A stretch of 64,000 nucleotides of DNA from Deltaproteobacteria bacterium (lineage in GTDB: Bacteria > Myxococcota_C > UBA6777). The first letter of the stretch is position 1. Each line of letters opens with the position of its first letter. The position numbers and the translations under genes were made by a program. The notes under the pieces are model-generated. The model saw nothing but the letters and a program-made list of their open reading frames with translations, had not been told where the DNA came from and ran no database searches. The DNA lies in the NCBI GenBank assembly GCA_006226375.1, contig SBHC01000084.1, forward strand, positions 1 through 64,000. The letters run 5' to 3'. Shown piece by piece: positions 52,799 to 60,491 of the stretch.

Positions 52799-53800
52799 TT
52801 ACCCTTTGCTCGCGACGATGTAATGTCTCCAGGGTGCTGGATAACCTTCGATCGTGCGTGTGGGGTCATTCGGGTCAAGGAAATGCTCCAGGCTTTGGAT
52901 CTCAGCCCAAGCGGTTGGTCTTTGCTCTTCGATCGAGAGGGGCTCCGAAAAGATGGTCCGAACATTCGCAAAGCCCGCACGAGTCATCCAATGTTCCAGG
53001 CAAGAACGAGTCGGCAAAAACCAGATGCCACGGGCGTTGGCGTACCGTCCTCGTGGGGTGAGTGACAGCGGCTCCTCCCCTCCAATCCCCTGGCAGTCCA
53101 CAACAATCTCACCTTTCGGAGCGAGCGCTTGGCGCATGCTACGCAACAGGCCCACAGGGTCGGTGTGATGATACAAAATGCCCAAACAAAAGATGGTATC
53201 AAAGAACCTGGGGTACAGGTCAAAGTGCTCTACGCCCAACAGCTCAAAGATCAGGTTGGGTTGTTGCACCAAGTTCTGCACCAACTGAAAATTCCAGAAG
53301 TGCTTGGCGTAAGGCTCAAACCCAACAACGCATCGAGGTTTTTGCTCGGCCATCCGAAACATAAAGTAGCCATTGTGACAGCCGATGTCTGCCACAGTCT
53401 TGCCTTCAAGGGAAGAGATGTGAGGCAAAATTCGATTCCACTTCCACTCGGATCGCCACTCGGCTTCAATCAAAGATCCAAAGAGGGAAAATGGACCTTT
53501 TTTCCAAGGGCAAAACACACGCAAAGCCTCGTCCCATCGAGCGCTCTGTTCCTCGTTGAGAGAGTCAGCCTTGCCTACGGTAATCACATCCGAGGCAAAG
53601 TCCCAGCTGGAAGCGCGAAGGTCTTGGACAGAGAGCACCGCCTCACGATACCGCAGAACTTTCTCTTCCCACAACCTGGACTCTCTCTCCTTGCGCAACG
53701 TCCGGATGCCATCCACATCAAGGGAGTGACCCTGCTCGTCAAGGTAGTCGGGAGGTTGATACCCAAGCTCGGTTGTGGACGTTGTTTGTTCCATTGTCAT
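52799..53800 (-). CDS. cmoB: tRNA U34 carboxymethyltransferase
   Basis: The protein is 333 aa from the ATG at 53800 (AAAGGA seven bases upstream), which overlaps the cmoA stop by 4 bp. The SAM-binding motif is VADIGCHNGYFMF. CmoB-specific segments include FSLFGSLIEAEWRSEWKWNR, FFDTIFCLGILYHHTDPVG and ANARGIWFLPTRSCLEHWMT. It transfers the carboxymethyl group of carboxy-SAM to 5-hydroxyuridine-34, giving cmo5U in tRNAs that read four-codon boxes. It is the last gene of a four-gene overlapping operon. Confidence 0.95.
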   Translation of the reverse strand: MTMEQTTSTTELGYQPPDYLDEQGHSLDVDGIRTLRKERESRLWEEKVLRYREAVLSVQDLRASSWDFASDVITVGKADSLNEEQSARWDEALRVFCPWKKGPFSLFGSLIEAEWRSEWKWNRILPHISSLEGKTVADIGCHNGYFMFRMAEQKPRCVVGFEPYAKHFWNFQLVQNLVQQPNLIFELLGVEHFDLYPRFFDTIFCLGILYHHTDPVGLLRSMRQALAPKGEIVVDCQGIGGEEPLSLTPRGRYANARGIWFLPTRSCLEHWMTRAGFANVRTIFSEPLSIEEQRPTAWAEIQSLEHFLDPNDPTRTIEGYPAPWRHYIVASKG

Positions 53801-54585
53801 GGTTCGTTCCTTTCGGAAGAATCGGCCTTCAACGCAACAAACGTGGTGAAGTTGTGCATCTTGATGAGGGTATCCACAGAGGAAAACCCGCACTCCAAGA
53901 GCATCGCTTCTTGTTGTTCGTAGGTAAGTGGCACGAGCACATGCTCCAAGGCTTCTTTCTTCCGCTCAATTTCGGTCTTCGCGTAACCATTCGCTTCCTT
54001 GAAGGCCTCGTAGTATTGGGTCACGGTTTCCTGAAACTGAGGGGTGCTCGACTTAACCTTTTCACTCACAAACAACAACCCGCCGGGAACAAGACCATCG
54101 TAGATCGCCTGGAGCACTTGCCTCCGCTCAGAAACAGGCAAAAACTGCAGCGTGTAATTCATCACCACGACGCTGCTTTCGGAGTAATCCACCTGGGTGG
54201 CGCTTTGGCAAAGCAGCTCAACGTCATGATAGGACGCAACCTCTTCGAGCTTCTCTTTGGCTTGCTCCAGCATGGACGCAGAGTTATCAATCCCCACCAT
54301 ACGAACCGGCTGAGGAAAGAACCGACCCAACAGCTCCATAAACGTGCCTGTGGAGCAACCCACATCAAACACCTTTGTTCCGCCTTGGTAGTAACGTCGA
54401 GCCCAGTGGGCCGCACACGCGACCACCTCATGATACAGAGGCACTGAGCGTGAGACCATATCGTCAAACACCCTCGCGACGGCCTCATTAAAAGCGAAAG
54501 GTTTGGGCCAGGGTCCTTTTTCAAACAACTCATCCCGCTCGGAACGAAGATACAATCGCTGCAATACTTTTTCACTCATGGCCAT
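53797..54585 (-). CDS. cmoA: carboxy-SAM synthase
   Basis: The protein is 262 aa. Rossmann SAM site VFDVGCSTGTFMELL, VGIDNSASMLEQAKEKL and MNYTLQFLPVSERR match CmoA. The next in-frame ATG (54579) is an alternative start. It makes carboxy-S-adenosylmethionine from SAM and prephenate, the donor used by CmoB. It overlaps trmN6 upstream (14 bp) and cmoB downstream (4 bp). Confidence 0.95.
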   Translation of the reverse strand: MAMSEKVLQRLYLRSERDELFEKGPWPKPFAFNEAVARVFDDMVSRSVPLYHEVVACAAHWARRYYQGGTKVFDVGCSTGTFMELLGRFFPQPVRMVGIDNSASMLEQAKEKLEEVASYHDVELLCQSATQVDYSESSVVVMNYTLQFLPVSERRQVLQAIYDGLVPGGLLFVSEKVKSSTPQFQETVTQYYEAFKEANGYAKTEIERKKEALEHVLVPLTYEQQEAMLLECGFSSVDTLIKMHNFTTFVALKADSSERNEP

Positions 54586-55300
54586 CTCGGTATCGAAGGT
54601 AAAAGTCTCTGGTCAAATCGGCATATTCAGGAGAATGGACATGCCTCTCGTGGGTCTCCAGCGTCATGTGAGAGCGCTCTTCCTCTGTGGGAGCTCGCGA
54701 CAAGGTCAGTAACACGCGACGCACCGGCTTTCCAGGTTTGGGAGCCACCTCGCACTTCCGAGCTACAAACCAGCCCCTCTCGATCGCCAACTGGACTAGA
54801 GCGTCGGCTTCTTCCACAGGATAAATCACGCTGAGTAAGCCCTGTGATTGCAACAACGTCTCGGAGTACGCAAGCAGGTCTTGGGGAGTGAGCGTGTCAT
54901 TGTGTCGCGCACGATGACGTCGGGGGTCTGGCGCTTCCAACGAGCGCGTAAAGTAGGGAGGGTTGGACACGATGTGATCAAACGTCTCCTGTGTTTGGAG
55001 AGCGAAATCCGCCAAGGCGATGCCTTGCACTTCGATCTGCTCCTTCCAGGGAGACTCTGTCACGTTCTCGTTCGCTTGCTCTACAGAAGGAGGATCTACA
55101 TCAATAGCTGTGATTTCGGCTGGAAACCGTTGCGCCAGCATCAATGCGATGAGACCCGAACCTGTTCCGACATCAAGAACCTTGGAAGCCTGTGAAGCAT
55201 CCACCCAAGCTCCCAACAAAACGCCGTCCGTCCCGACCTTCATTGCGCATCGGTCATGACGCACACGGAACCGCTGAAACGTAAAGTAAGGCTGGCTCAT
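54572..55300 (-). CDS. trmN6: tRNA1(Val) A37 N6-methyltransferase-like protein
   Basis: The protein is 242 aa. The YfiC/TrmN6 signature includes FRVRHDRCAMKVGTDGVLLG, SAM motif VLDVGTGSGLIALMLAQRF and catalytic NPPY (HIVSNPPYF). In E. coli this enzyme makes m6A37 in tRNA-Val carrying cmo5U34. The gene starts 4 bp inside the end of the U32-like gene and overlaps cmoA, so it is translationally coupled on both sides. Confidence 0.9.
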   Translation of the reverse strand: MSQPYFTFQRFRVRHDRCAMKVGTDGVLLGAWVDASQASKVLDVGTGSGLIALMLAQRFPAEITAIDVDPPSVEQANENVTESPWKEQIEVQGIALADFALQTQETFDHIVSNPPYFTRSLEAPDPRRHRARHNDTLTPQDLLAYSETLLQSQGLLSVIYPVEEADALVQLAIERGWFVARKCEVAPKPGKPVRRVLLTLSRAPTEEERSHMTLETHERHVHSPEYADLTRDFYLRYRDGHE

Positions 55301-56466
55301 CCTCCACCAGCTTCACGACGCAGCAACGCTCCAGTGCAAGCCATTTTAACCCAGTTGGTTACCAGGATTTGTCCTTGGGTTGCCACTTCCACAAGTTCCC
55401 CTTGCAGGGTGCGGGCCTGCAACGGTGAAGACAGAGGAGCAACCTCTCCAGAAGGCACCATCAAGAGCTGGGCTTCGGACACCTGGAAGTCACGCAACAC
55501 CCGAATCACCAAGTAATCGGGTTTGTCGCTGGTCAGAATCTCTGCCAGAGAGGCTGCGTCTCGAAACGCATGATGCTTGGCTTTCATCTTGGAGAACTGA
55601 CCGGTGGTGTTGTTGGCCTTAAAGAAGGTGGCACGAGTCGGCCGCGGCCAAGACTTGCGAAGCTGGTCCGGTTGTGTGATAGCTTGCTCCACGACATCCT
55701 GGAGCTCGGTTGCAGCGTGTCCAGGCTCACTTAAGTGGCGCAGGTCTAGGCGAACCGTATGCAAGCCCGACGCAAGAACTCGCTCCAGACGATCCAAAAC
55801 AAACTGGTCTTTGTCCAAGAACAAAAAGGTACCGTGTTGCGTTTCCAAGGTTGGCATCGGCTTGAAGTTGGAATGCTCCGAGGCAACCACAGCTTCGTAT
55901 CGATGGGTACTTTCATCCTGTCGGGAGAGATGCTTCGCCAGAAGCGAACGAGGGGAGTAGAACAACAAGATACGCCCAGCCCCTAACAATTCGCAGGGTA
56001 CTGGTAGAACCTGACAATACTCGATGAGCTTTTCTTCCGGAAGTTCAATCGATAGAACAAGTCGCTCCAAAGACGGCGCGAGGAGTTCACACCAAAGCTG
56101 CAGACCGTCCAGGTTGTGGTTCCCTGTCTCCACGTTCCAATGCAGCGGCATCTCCGGCAAGTATGACTGCAGCCATTGCGCCGCTCCCACATCGTTCACT
56201 CGAACAGCATCAAACAAGGACCAGTTGACTTCCTGTAGTTCAGGAACAAGCTGCTCAAGGACTCGCTCCGGCAACAAGATGTCCCATACCAGGATAGGAT
56301 GGAGACCCAACGTTCGAGCCTCGACAGCCAGAGACTCCACCCTGTCTTGAGGCAAGCGCCCTTCCCTGGCCAGCCAGGCAGGCTCCAAGAGGACCTCATG
56401 AACAGACTCCAGAACGGCACAGCGCTTCAGATCATCCGAGGAAGTAGCGTAGGTGAGGATTCTCAT
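55297..56466 (-). CDS. U32-like (UbiU/UbiV/TrhP-type) protein lacking the Fe-S cysteines
   Basis: The protein is 389 aa. It shows the U32 barrel flow (LHWNVETGNHNLDGLQLWCE, LERLVLSIELPEEKL, CELLGAGRILLFYSPRSLL) but the expected C-x6-C-x15-C cysteine set is absent. It would be an inactive paralogue, a partner subunit, or a divergent member. As the first gene of the overlapping U32-like/trmN6/cmoA/cmoB operon it probably acts in wobble uridine modification (inference). Confidence 0.65.
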   Translation of the reverse strand: MRILTYATSSDDLKRCAVLESVHEVLLEPAWLAREGRLPQDRVESLAVEARTLGLHPILVWDILLPERVLEQLVPELQEVNWSLFDAVRVNDVGAAQWLQSYLPEMPLHWNVETGNHNLDGLQLWCELLAPSLERLVLSIELPEEKLIEYCQVLPVPCELLGAGRILLFYSPRSLLAKHLSRQDESTHRYEAVVASEHSNFKPMPTLETQHGTFLFLDKDQFVLDRLERVLASGLHTVRLDLRHLSEPGHAATELQDVVEQAITQPDQLRKSWPRPTRATFFKANNTTGQFSKMKAKHHAFRDAASLAEILTSDKPDYLVIRVLRDFQVSEAQLLMVPSGEVAPLSSPLQARTLQGELVEVATQGQILVTNWVKMACTGALLRREAGGG

Positions 56467-56721
56467 TGTCTCAGGGATGGCCTTTCCACAAGTCCAGTCG
56501 ATGAAAGTTTCGGTGATTCTTCTCGCTCAAACGGCACGTTATCTCTCACTTTGAACAGAGAATGTCAACGTCCAATTCATTTTGGGAGAAGCAACGAACA
56601 GGAAGGACCGTGGAGAAGCAGCGGTGAAAAGAAACAAGTTGTGGTGAGTGACTATGCAGAAGAAGTATCGCTTCAACGAAGCTTCTTGCGAGAGACAGCG
56701 ACCGAAAGAACAAGACAGAAA

Positions 56722-57438
56722 CTACGCCGCAGAGTAAGCTTCTTCAATCCATCTCCAACCGACTTCAAGGCGAGCAACCCCCGCAGCCATCGAAGCAGTG
56801 TAGACAAACTCATAGATCGCTTCTTCGGACCATCCCATTTCCTTAAGATTGTCAAAGTGTTCGTCTGTAAGACCCCAAACATCGTCGCCGATGAGGTCGA
56901 CAAATGTGGCAAGCTCCTCCGGAAGTTCTTGCTCAGGTTGTTCACGAAGCGCTCCAACAGCCGAAGACAAACGAGCCTCAATGCTTCGACGAACTTCAAC
57001 AGGAGAGTCTCCGGGTTCCTCTCGTATGGGCTGAAGAATGTTCCCCACAAAGTCGGGAAGGTCTGGCCCAATGGGAGCGTCCTTTTTCTTCCGACTCCTC
57101 CCTACAGCGTGACCTGCCATGTTAAGCATGTTACCCAGCCGTTTGCTCTCATCCTCCGACAGATCTGCACCAAACGCATCCACCAAGCGATTCATCGAAT
57201 TGAACATACAGCCAACCATCACTGCATGCTCCAGATCGACTCTCTCCAGCCCTGCCTCCATTGCCTCCTTTGCGTCGGAGAGATCAAGTTCGATGGGGCG
57301 TAGAGTTAGTTTCTCCAAGAACACCAGACTTGCCTTCAAGTTGGGCTCCATAGGAACATCTCTCCAACCCTCTGAGATCACTCCATGAAATATATCTGCT
57401 CCCAAATGTTTGGCCGCGACCGCGCCATGTGAGTACAT
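56722..57438 (-). CDS. carboxymuconolactone decarboxylase/AhpD-like protein
   Basis: The protein is 238 aa. Two related helical halves can be seen: an N-terminal one (about 50-115, EAGLERVDLEHAVMVGCMFN) and a C-terminal one (about 190-235, NLKEMGWSEEAIYEFVYTAS). These recall the AhpD/CMD fold, but the catalytic C-x2-C of AhpD is not present. An acidic stretch separates the halves. Its ATG is immediately after the stop of the 83-aa gene (TGAATG), so the two are coupled. Function is uncertain: redox, lyase, or structural. Confidence 0.65.
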   Translation of the reverse strand: MYSHGAVAAKHLGADIFHGVISEGWRDVPMEPNLKASLVFLEKLTLRPIELDLSDAKEAMEAGLERVDLEHAVMVGCMFNSMNRLVDAFGADLSEDESKRLGNMLNMAGHAVGRSRKKKDAPIGPDLPDFVGNILQPIREEPGDSPVEVRRSIEARLSSAVGALREQPEQELPEELATFVDLIGDDVWGLTDEHFDNLKEMGWSEEAIYEFVYTASMAAGVARLEVGWRWIEEAYSAA

Positions 57439-57690
57439 TCAAAAGTTGCATCGGTTGAGATAGGAAACAAAGGCCGACTGCAGCTCACGCTCCCCGATCC
57501 CCCAAGCTGAACGCAAACGCATAATTTTGATCTTGCTACGATTAAAAGCCGACCGATCCAACTTCGTCTCAGGCAAGGTCACAGCCATCGCTGCAGGAAC
57601 CATCCCAAACACCTTCTCCAACGCAGCCACTTGTAACTTCTTGCCCAAGCTCTTGGGCTCAAACAAGCTCAACCGAGGTTTCTTTAACAT
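57439..57690 (-). CDS. small unknown protein coupled to the CMD-like gene
   Basis: The protein is 83 aa and basic, with two amphipathic helical stretches (GKKLQVAALEKVFGMVPAAM and FNRSKIKIMRLRSAWGIGER). There is no signal peptide. Its stop abuts the ATG of the CMD/AhpD-like gene, so translation of the two is probably coupled. Pairing of a short basic protein with a CMD-fold protein suggests a complex. No family is recognised. Confidence 0.55.
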   Translation of the reverse strand: MLKKPRLSLFEPKSLGKKLQVAALEKVFGMVPAAMAVTLPETKLDRSAFNRSKIKIMRLRSAWGIGERELQSAFVSYLNRCNF

Positions 57691-58266
57691 TGTCCTCTCC
57701 TCTTCTCTTGCTCGGCTTCAAGAAACCTTCAAGCCATTGTTAGCAACCACCCGCATGTTAGCAACCACTAACAAAAGATGCAAGCAAAAGTGAAGTAAAA
57801 GAAAGAAAGCACTGAATTCAATGAGCGTTTGGCAAGCAGAAGAGAGAGAAGCGAGGAGAAGCAGAGAAGGGAACGTGCAAGCTTTGGGCGAAGAAAGGCT
57901 ACTTGCGTACGACTTTGAGCATCCCTTGGATGGGATACTGAAACCATGGCGTTACTTTGGTCACTTTCACAGCATTGGCTGTCCGAGTTTGTTTTGTGCA
58001 GGTCGAAGTCGTTGACCCGCTTTTGTAGGACTGAAACGAACCAAAGTTAACGGTGGCGTTGTTTGATCTTCAAGGAAACCAGGACATTTTTCAGACCCGC
58101 ACCCGTAATGTTAATCCCTTGCCCCAAGTGACACCTACGATGCATACTGCCCCTTTCCCGTTACATTTTTCACCCTATTTAGGACAGCGCCAAAAGGAAA
58201 CGAGTTTGTCACTCACCTTTCAAAAAGGCTGACTCCAGCCTCAACAAAAAGCAACGGCTTCCATCT
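57691..58266. other. 576-bp region with no convincing gene
   Basis: It contains the promoter of the 83-aa gene (minus) and the region beyond the end of the U32 gene. A plus-strand frame at 57821-58015 lacks a ribosome site and any protein-like pattern. An imperfect direct repeat (TTAGCAACCAC twice) lies near 57737-57768. No RNA gene was recognised. Confidence 0.45.
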
Positions 58267-59514
58267 TTAAACAGAAACGATTCTCACGACATTGTCGGTT
58301 TGCACGCGGCTCAGCTGCTCTGTGGTGGGGAGGCACACAACACTATCCTGACGCATGGCTTGCTTGGACTGACCTAACACGGTTAAGAGGGAGTCCACGG
58401 TGTGAGTCAAAGGCTCGTCTGTGAAAGTAAGAAACTCCAAAGTATCCCCAAGCTTGAGGGGTTTGTGCAGTTGAATCGTAAGCCTCGACGCATCCACATC
58501 CAACACGGTACCCAACAAAGCGTGCGTTCCTGTGTTGTTTCCGTGGGATTGTTCAAACACAGAATCAGGCCCAGCCGGTGTATTCAACGAACCGGAGAAG
58601 TAGGTCCGATGAGGAACCGAAAGCAGCTCTTGTCTGGCTTCTTCCACGAGCGCCTCGCTCCAAGCACCGGAGGCATAGGCGTCAATCAGGCGTCGGTACA
58701 CTCGGCAAGTGGTCGCGACATACAATGACGACTTCATCCGTCCTTCGATCTTCAAGGAGCAGATGCCATGCTGAAAAAACAGAGGAATCTGAGCAATGCC
58801 CGCCATGTCCATGGATGACATAAACGGCGCAGTCGAAGCCGAGTCTGCTTGCGCACGGTAAAAGGACGCCTTGGTCGTTTCAGGGGTAGGCTCAGGGTTC
58901 ATTTGGTAGGCAAACCGACACGACTGAGAACAACCCCCTCGATTCGAGTCACGCCCGGCCGTAAAGTTGGAGATGGTGCAATGCCCCGAAAACGCCATGC
59001 ACATTGCACCGTGTACAAACATCTCGACATCGACGCCAGCTTCCTGCGCGATGTGTCCTCCCTCCGCGATGCTCAGCTCTCGGCCCACAATCAAACGCTC
59101 CACACCCAACCTCTTCCACAGCTTGGCCCCGTACGAATTCAGACACGACGCCTGGGTCGAGAGATGGATGGAGAGATTGGAGCACTGCTGCACGCGACGC
59201 AACACCCCGAGATCCGACACGATGACAGCGTCCAATCCGATGTGCTCCAAAAAGGCACAGTACTCCTCAAAGCCTGCAAAGTCTTCGTCGTGAAGAAACG
59301 CGTTCATCGTGAGATACACACAAGCATCGTTCTCGTGAGCAAAGTGGACAGCCTGCTCCAACTCTTCGTCTGTCAGATTGTCAGCCCTGGCTCGCAAACC
59401 ATAACGCTGACCGCCGACATACACAGCATCTGCACCATAACGGATCGCTGTTTTTAGACGCTCAAGATTTTTGGCCGGTGCCAACAATTCAGGAATGTTG
59501 CTTCGATGACTCAT
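58267..59514 (-). CDS. trhP: U32-family peptidase-like tRNA hydroxylation protein (TrhP/YegQ-like)
   Basis: The protein is 415 aa. It has the full U32 signature EMFVHGAMCMAFSGHCTIS (164-182) with Cys172 and Cys179, then Cys195 and Cys199 in RGGCSQSCR, and Cys252 in ICSLKIEGRM, giving an iron-sulfur site. N-terminal LLAPAKNLERLKTAIRYGAD is typical. TrhP introduces the hydroxyl on U34 (ho5U) that CmoB then uses. RlhA (23S C2501) is a related alternative, so the symbol is tentative. The nearby cmoAB operon favours TrhP. Confidence 0.8.
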   Translation of the reverse strand: MSHRSNIPELLAPAKNLERLKTAIRYGADAVYVGGQRYGLRARADNLTDEELEQAVHFAHENDACVYLTMNAFLHDEDFAGFEEYCAFLEHIGLDAVIVSDLGVLRRVQQCSNLSIHLSTQASCLNSYGAKLWKRLGVERLIVGRELSIAEGGHIAQEAGVDVEMFVHGAMCMAFSGHCTISNFTAGRDSNRGGCSQSCRFAYQMNPEPTPETTKASFYRAQADSASTAPFMSSMDMAGIAQIPLFFQHGICSLKIEGRMKSSLYVATTCRVYRRLIDAYASGAWSEALVEEARQELLSVPHRTYFSGSLNTPAGPDSVFEQSHGNNTGTHALLGTVLDVDASRLTIQLHKPLKLGDTLEFLTFTDEPLTHTVDSLLTVLGQSKQAMRQDSVVCLPTTEQLSRVQTDNVVRIVSV

Positions 59515-59645
59515 GTTTCTACCCTTGCCGATGACAGAGGGCTGGATCCCTTCCCCGCCCCTTCATGGCCTGCTTACCAAATCACAGTCACTCTGTAAAT
59601 GAACTCCCTCTTCACAGTTTCTTTACATCTTTTACAATTAAGTGT

Positions 59646-59674
59646 TTGCATCCGGGCAAAAAAATAAGTAAGTA
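59646..59674 (+). promoter_or_regulatory. possible tetR promoter
   Basis: TTGCAT (59646-59651) and TAAGTA (59669-59674) are 17 bp apart. The -10 box overlaps the operator at 59668-59687, which would allow autorepression. Confidence 0.35.
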
Positions 59675-59687
59675 ACCAGTCAGTTAT
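59668..59687. promoter_or_regulatory. putative TetR operator upstream of tetR (diverged palindrome)
   Basis: GTAAGTAACCAGTCAGTTAT shares its right half (TCAGTTAT) exactly with the strong palindrome at 60367-60386, and the left half is partly conserved. Position over the presumed promoter supports autoregulation. Confidence 0.5.
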
Positions 59688-59719
59688 TTATTTCCATGCA
59701 AAAAATGGAAGGCAAAGGA

Positions 59720-60325
59720 ATGGGCAGAAAGAAAGAACGCACCGACAAAGAGTTGCTTGAGATTGCAGGGAAAGTGTTCTTGGAACATGGACCGAATGTA
59801 GCGACCAGCGTCATCGCGAAAGCAGCGGAGGTCAGCCAGGCGACCCTGTTCAATCGATTTGGCGACAAGAAGACTCTGCTTCTTCGGTCTCTTGCTCCAC
59901 CACCGACCAACCCAGCGATTGAGTTGATGGAGCAACCACCGGACCAAAGACCCATTCCTGTCCAGCTCGTTGAAGTGGGACATGTGTTGTACAAATTTAT
60001 GAGGCTGAACGAGCCGCGCGTGGCCTGTATCAAAGCGGCCGGATACACCCTCGTGGACTTGATGCATGAAAACATTGAAGTCCCAATCCAGCGCGGCCCG
60101 CAGGCACTTGCGGGCTGGATCGAAGCCGCCCAAGCCGCGGGACGTGTGAGCGAAGACATTGATGTCTTCGCGCTCATGGTAGCGTTCGCTGGTTCCATCA
60201 AGAACCTGGCGATGGAAGAACATTTTGCCTTTGTCCGAAAAGACGAACAGCTGGTGTTTCACACCATTACACACCTGGTCGATCTGCTCTGGAGAGGGCT
60301 GGAACCCAAGACAAAAGACGAATAA
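59720..60325 (+). CDS. TetR-family transcriptional repressor of the downstream efflux operon
   Basis: The protein is 201 aa from the ATG at 59720, with AAGG seven bases upstream; an in-frame ATG at 59696 has none. The N-terminal DNA-binding domain is KELLEIAGKVFLEHGPNVAT with the turn SVIAKAAEVSQATLFNRFGDK. The C-terminal ligand domain is helical and unique, as usual. It sits 166 bp upstream of an RND efflux operon, and related palindromes precede both. It probably represses the pump until a drug or metabolite binds. Confidence 0.88.
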   Translation: MGRKKERTDKELLEIAGKVFLEHGPNVATSVIAKAAEVSQATLFNRFGDKKTLLLRSLAPPPTNPAIELMEQPPDQRPIPVQLVEVGHVLYKFMRLNEPRVACIKAAGYTLVDLMHENIEVPIQRGPQALAGWIEAAQAAGRVSEDIDVFALMVAFAGSIKNLAMEEHFAFVRKDEQLVFHTITHLVDLLWRGLEPKTKDE

Positions 60326-60366
60326 TCCAACGCAAAACCTACAACATCACAAGACGCGGAATTTAA

Positions 60367-60386
60367 ATAACTGACTACTCAGTTAT
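60367..60386. promoter_or_regulatory. perfect palindromic operator upstream of the efflux operon
   Basis: ATAACTGACTACTCAGTTAT is an 8-bp perfect inverted repeat with a 4-bp centre. A diverged copy lies upstream of the tetR gene. The half-site TCAGTTAT appears in both, which points to the adjacent TetR protein as the binder. Confidence 0.6.
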
Positions 60387-60491
60387 AGCAAGCAATGGCA
60401 CGTGACTTGGGATGAGAAATCGAGCAAGTCCGAACAACGGAATGGGCTACAGAGCAAGCACCCATCCCAAAAACAGAGAGCAGAGAGAATC

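Noticed and set aside
57821-58015. 64-aa plus-strand reading frame
   Set aside because: No ribosome site, no protein-like pattern, and it lies in a noncoding-looking AT/GA-rich spacer.
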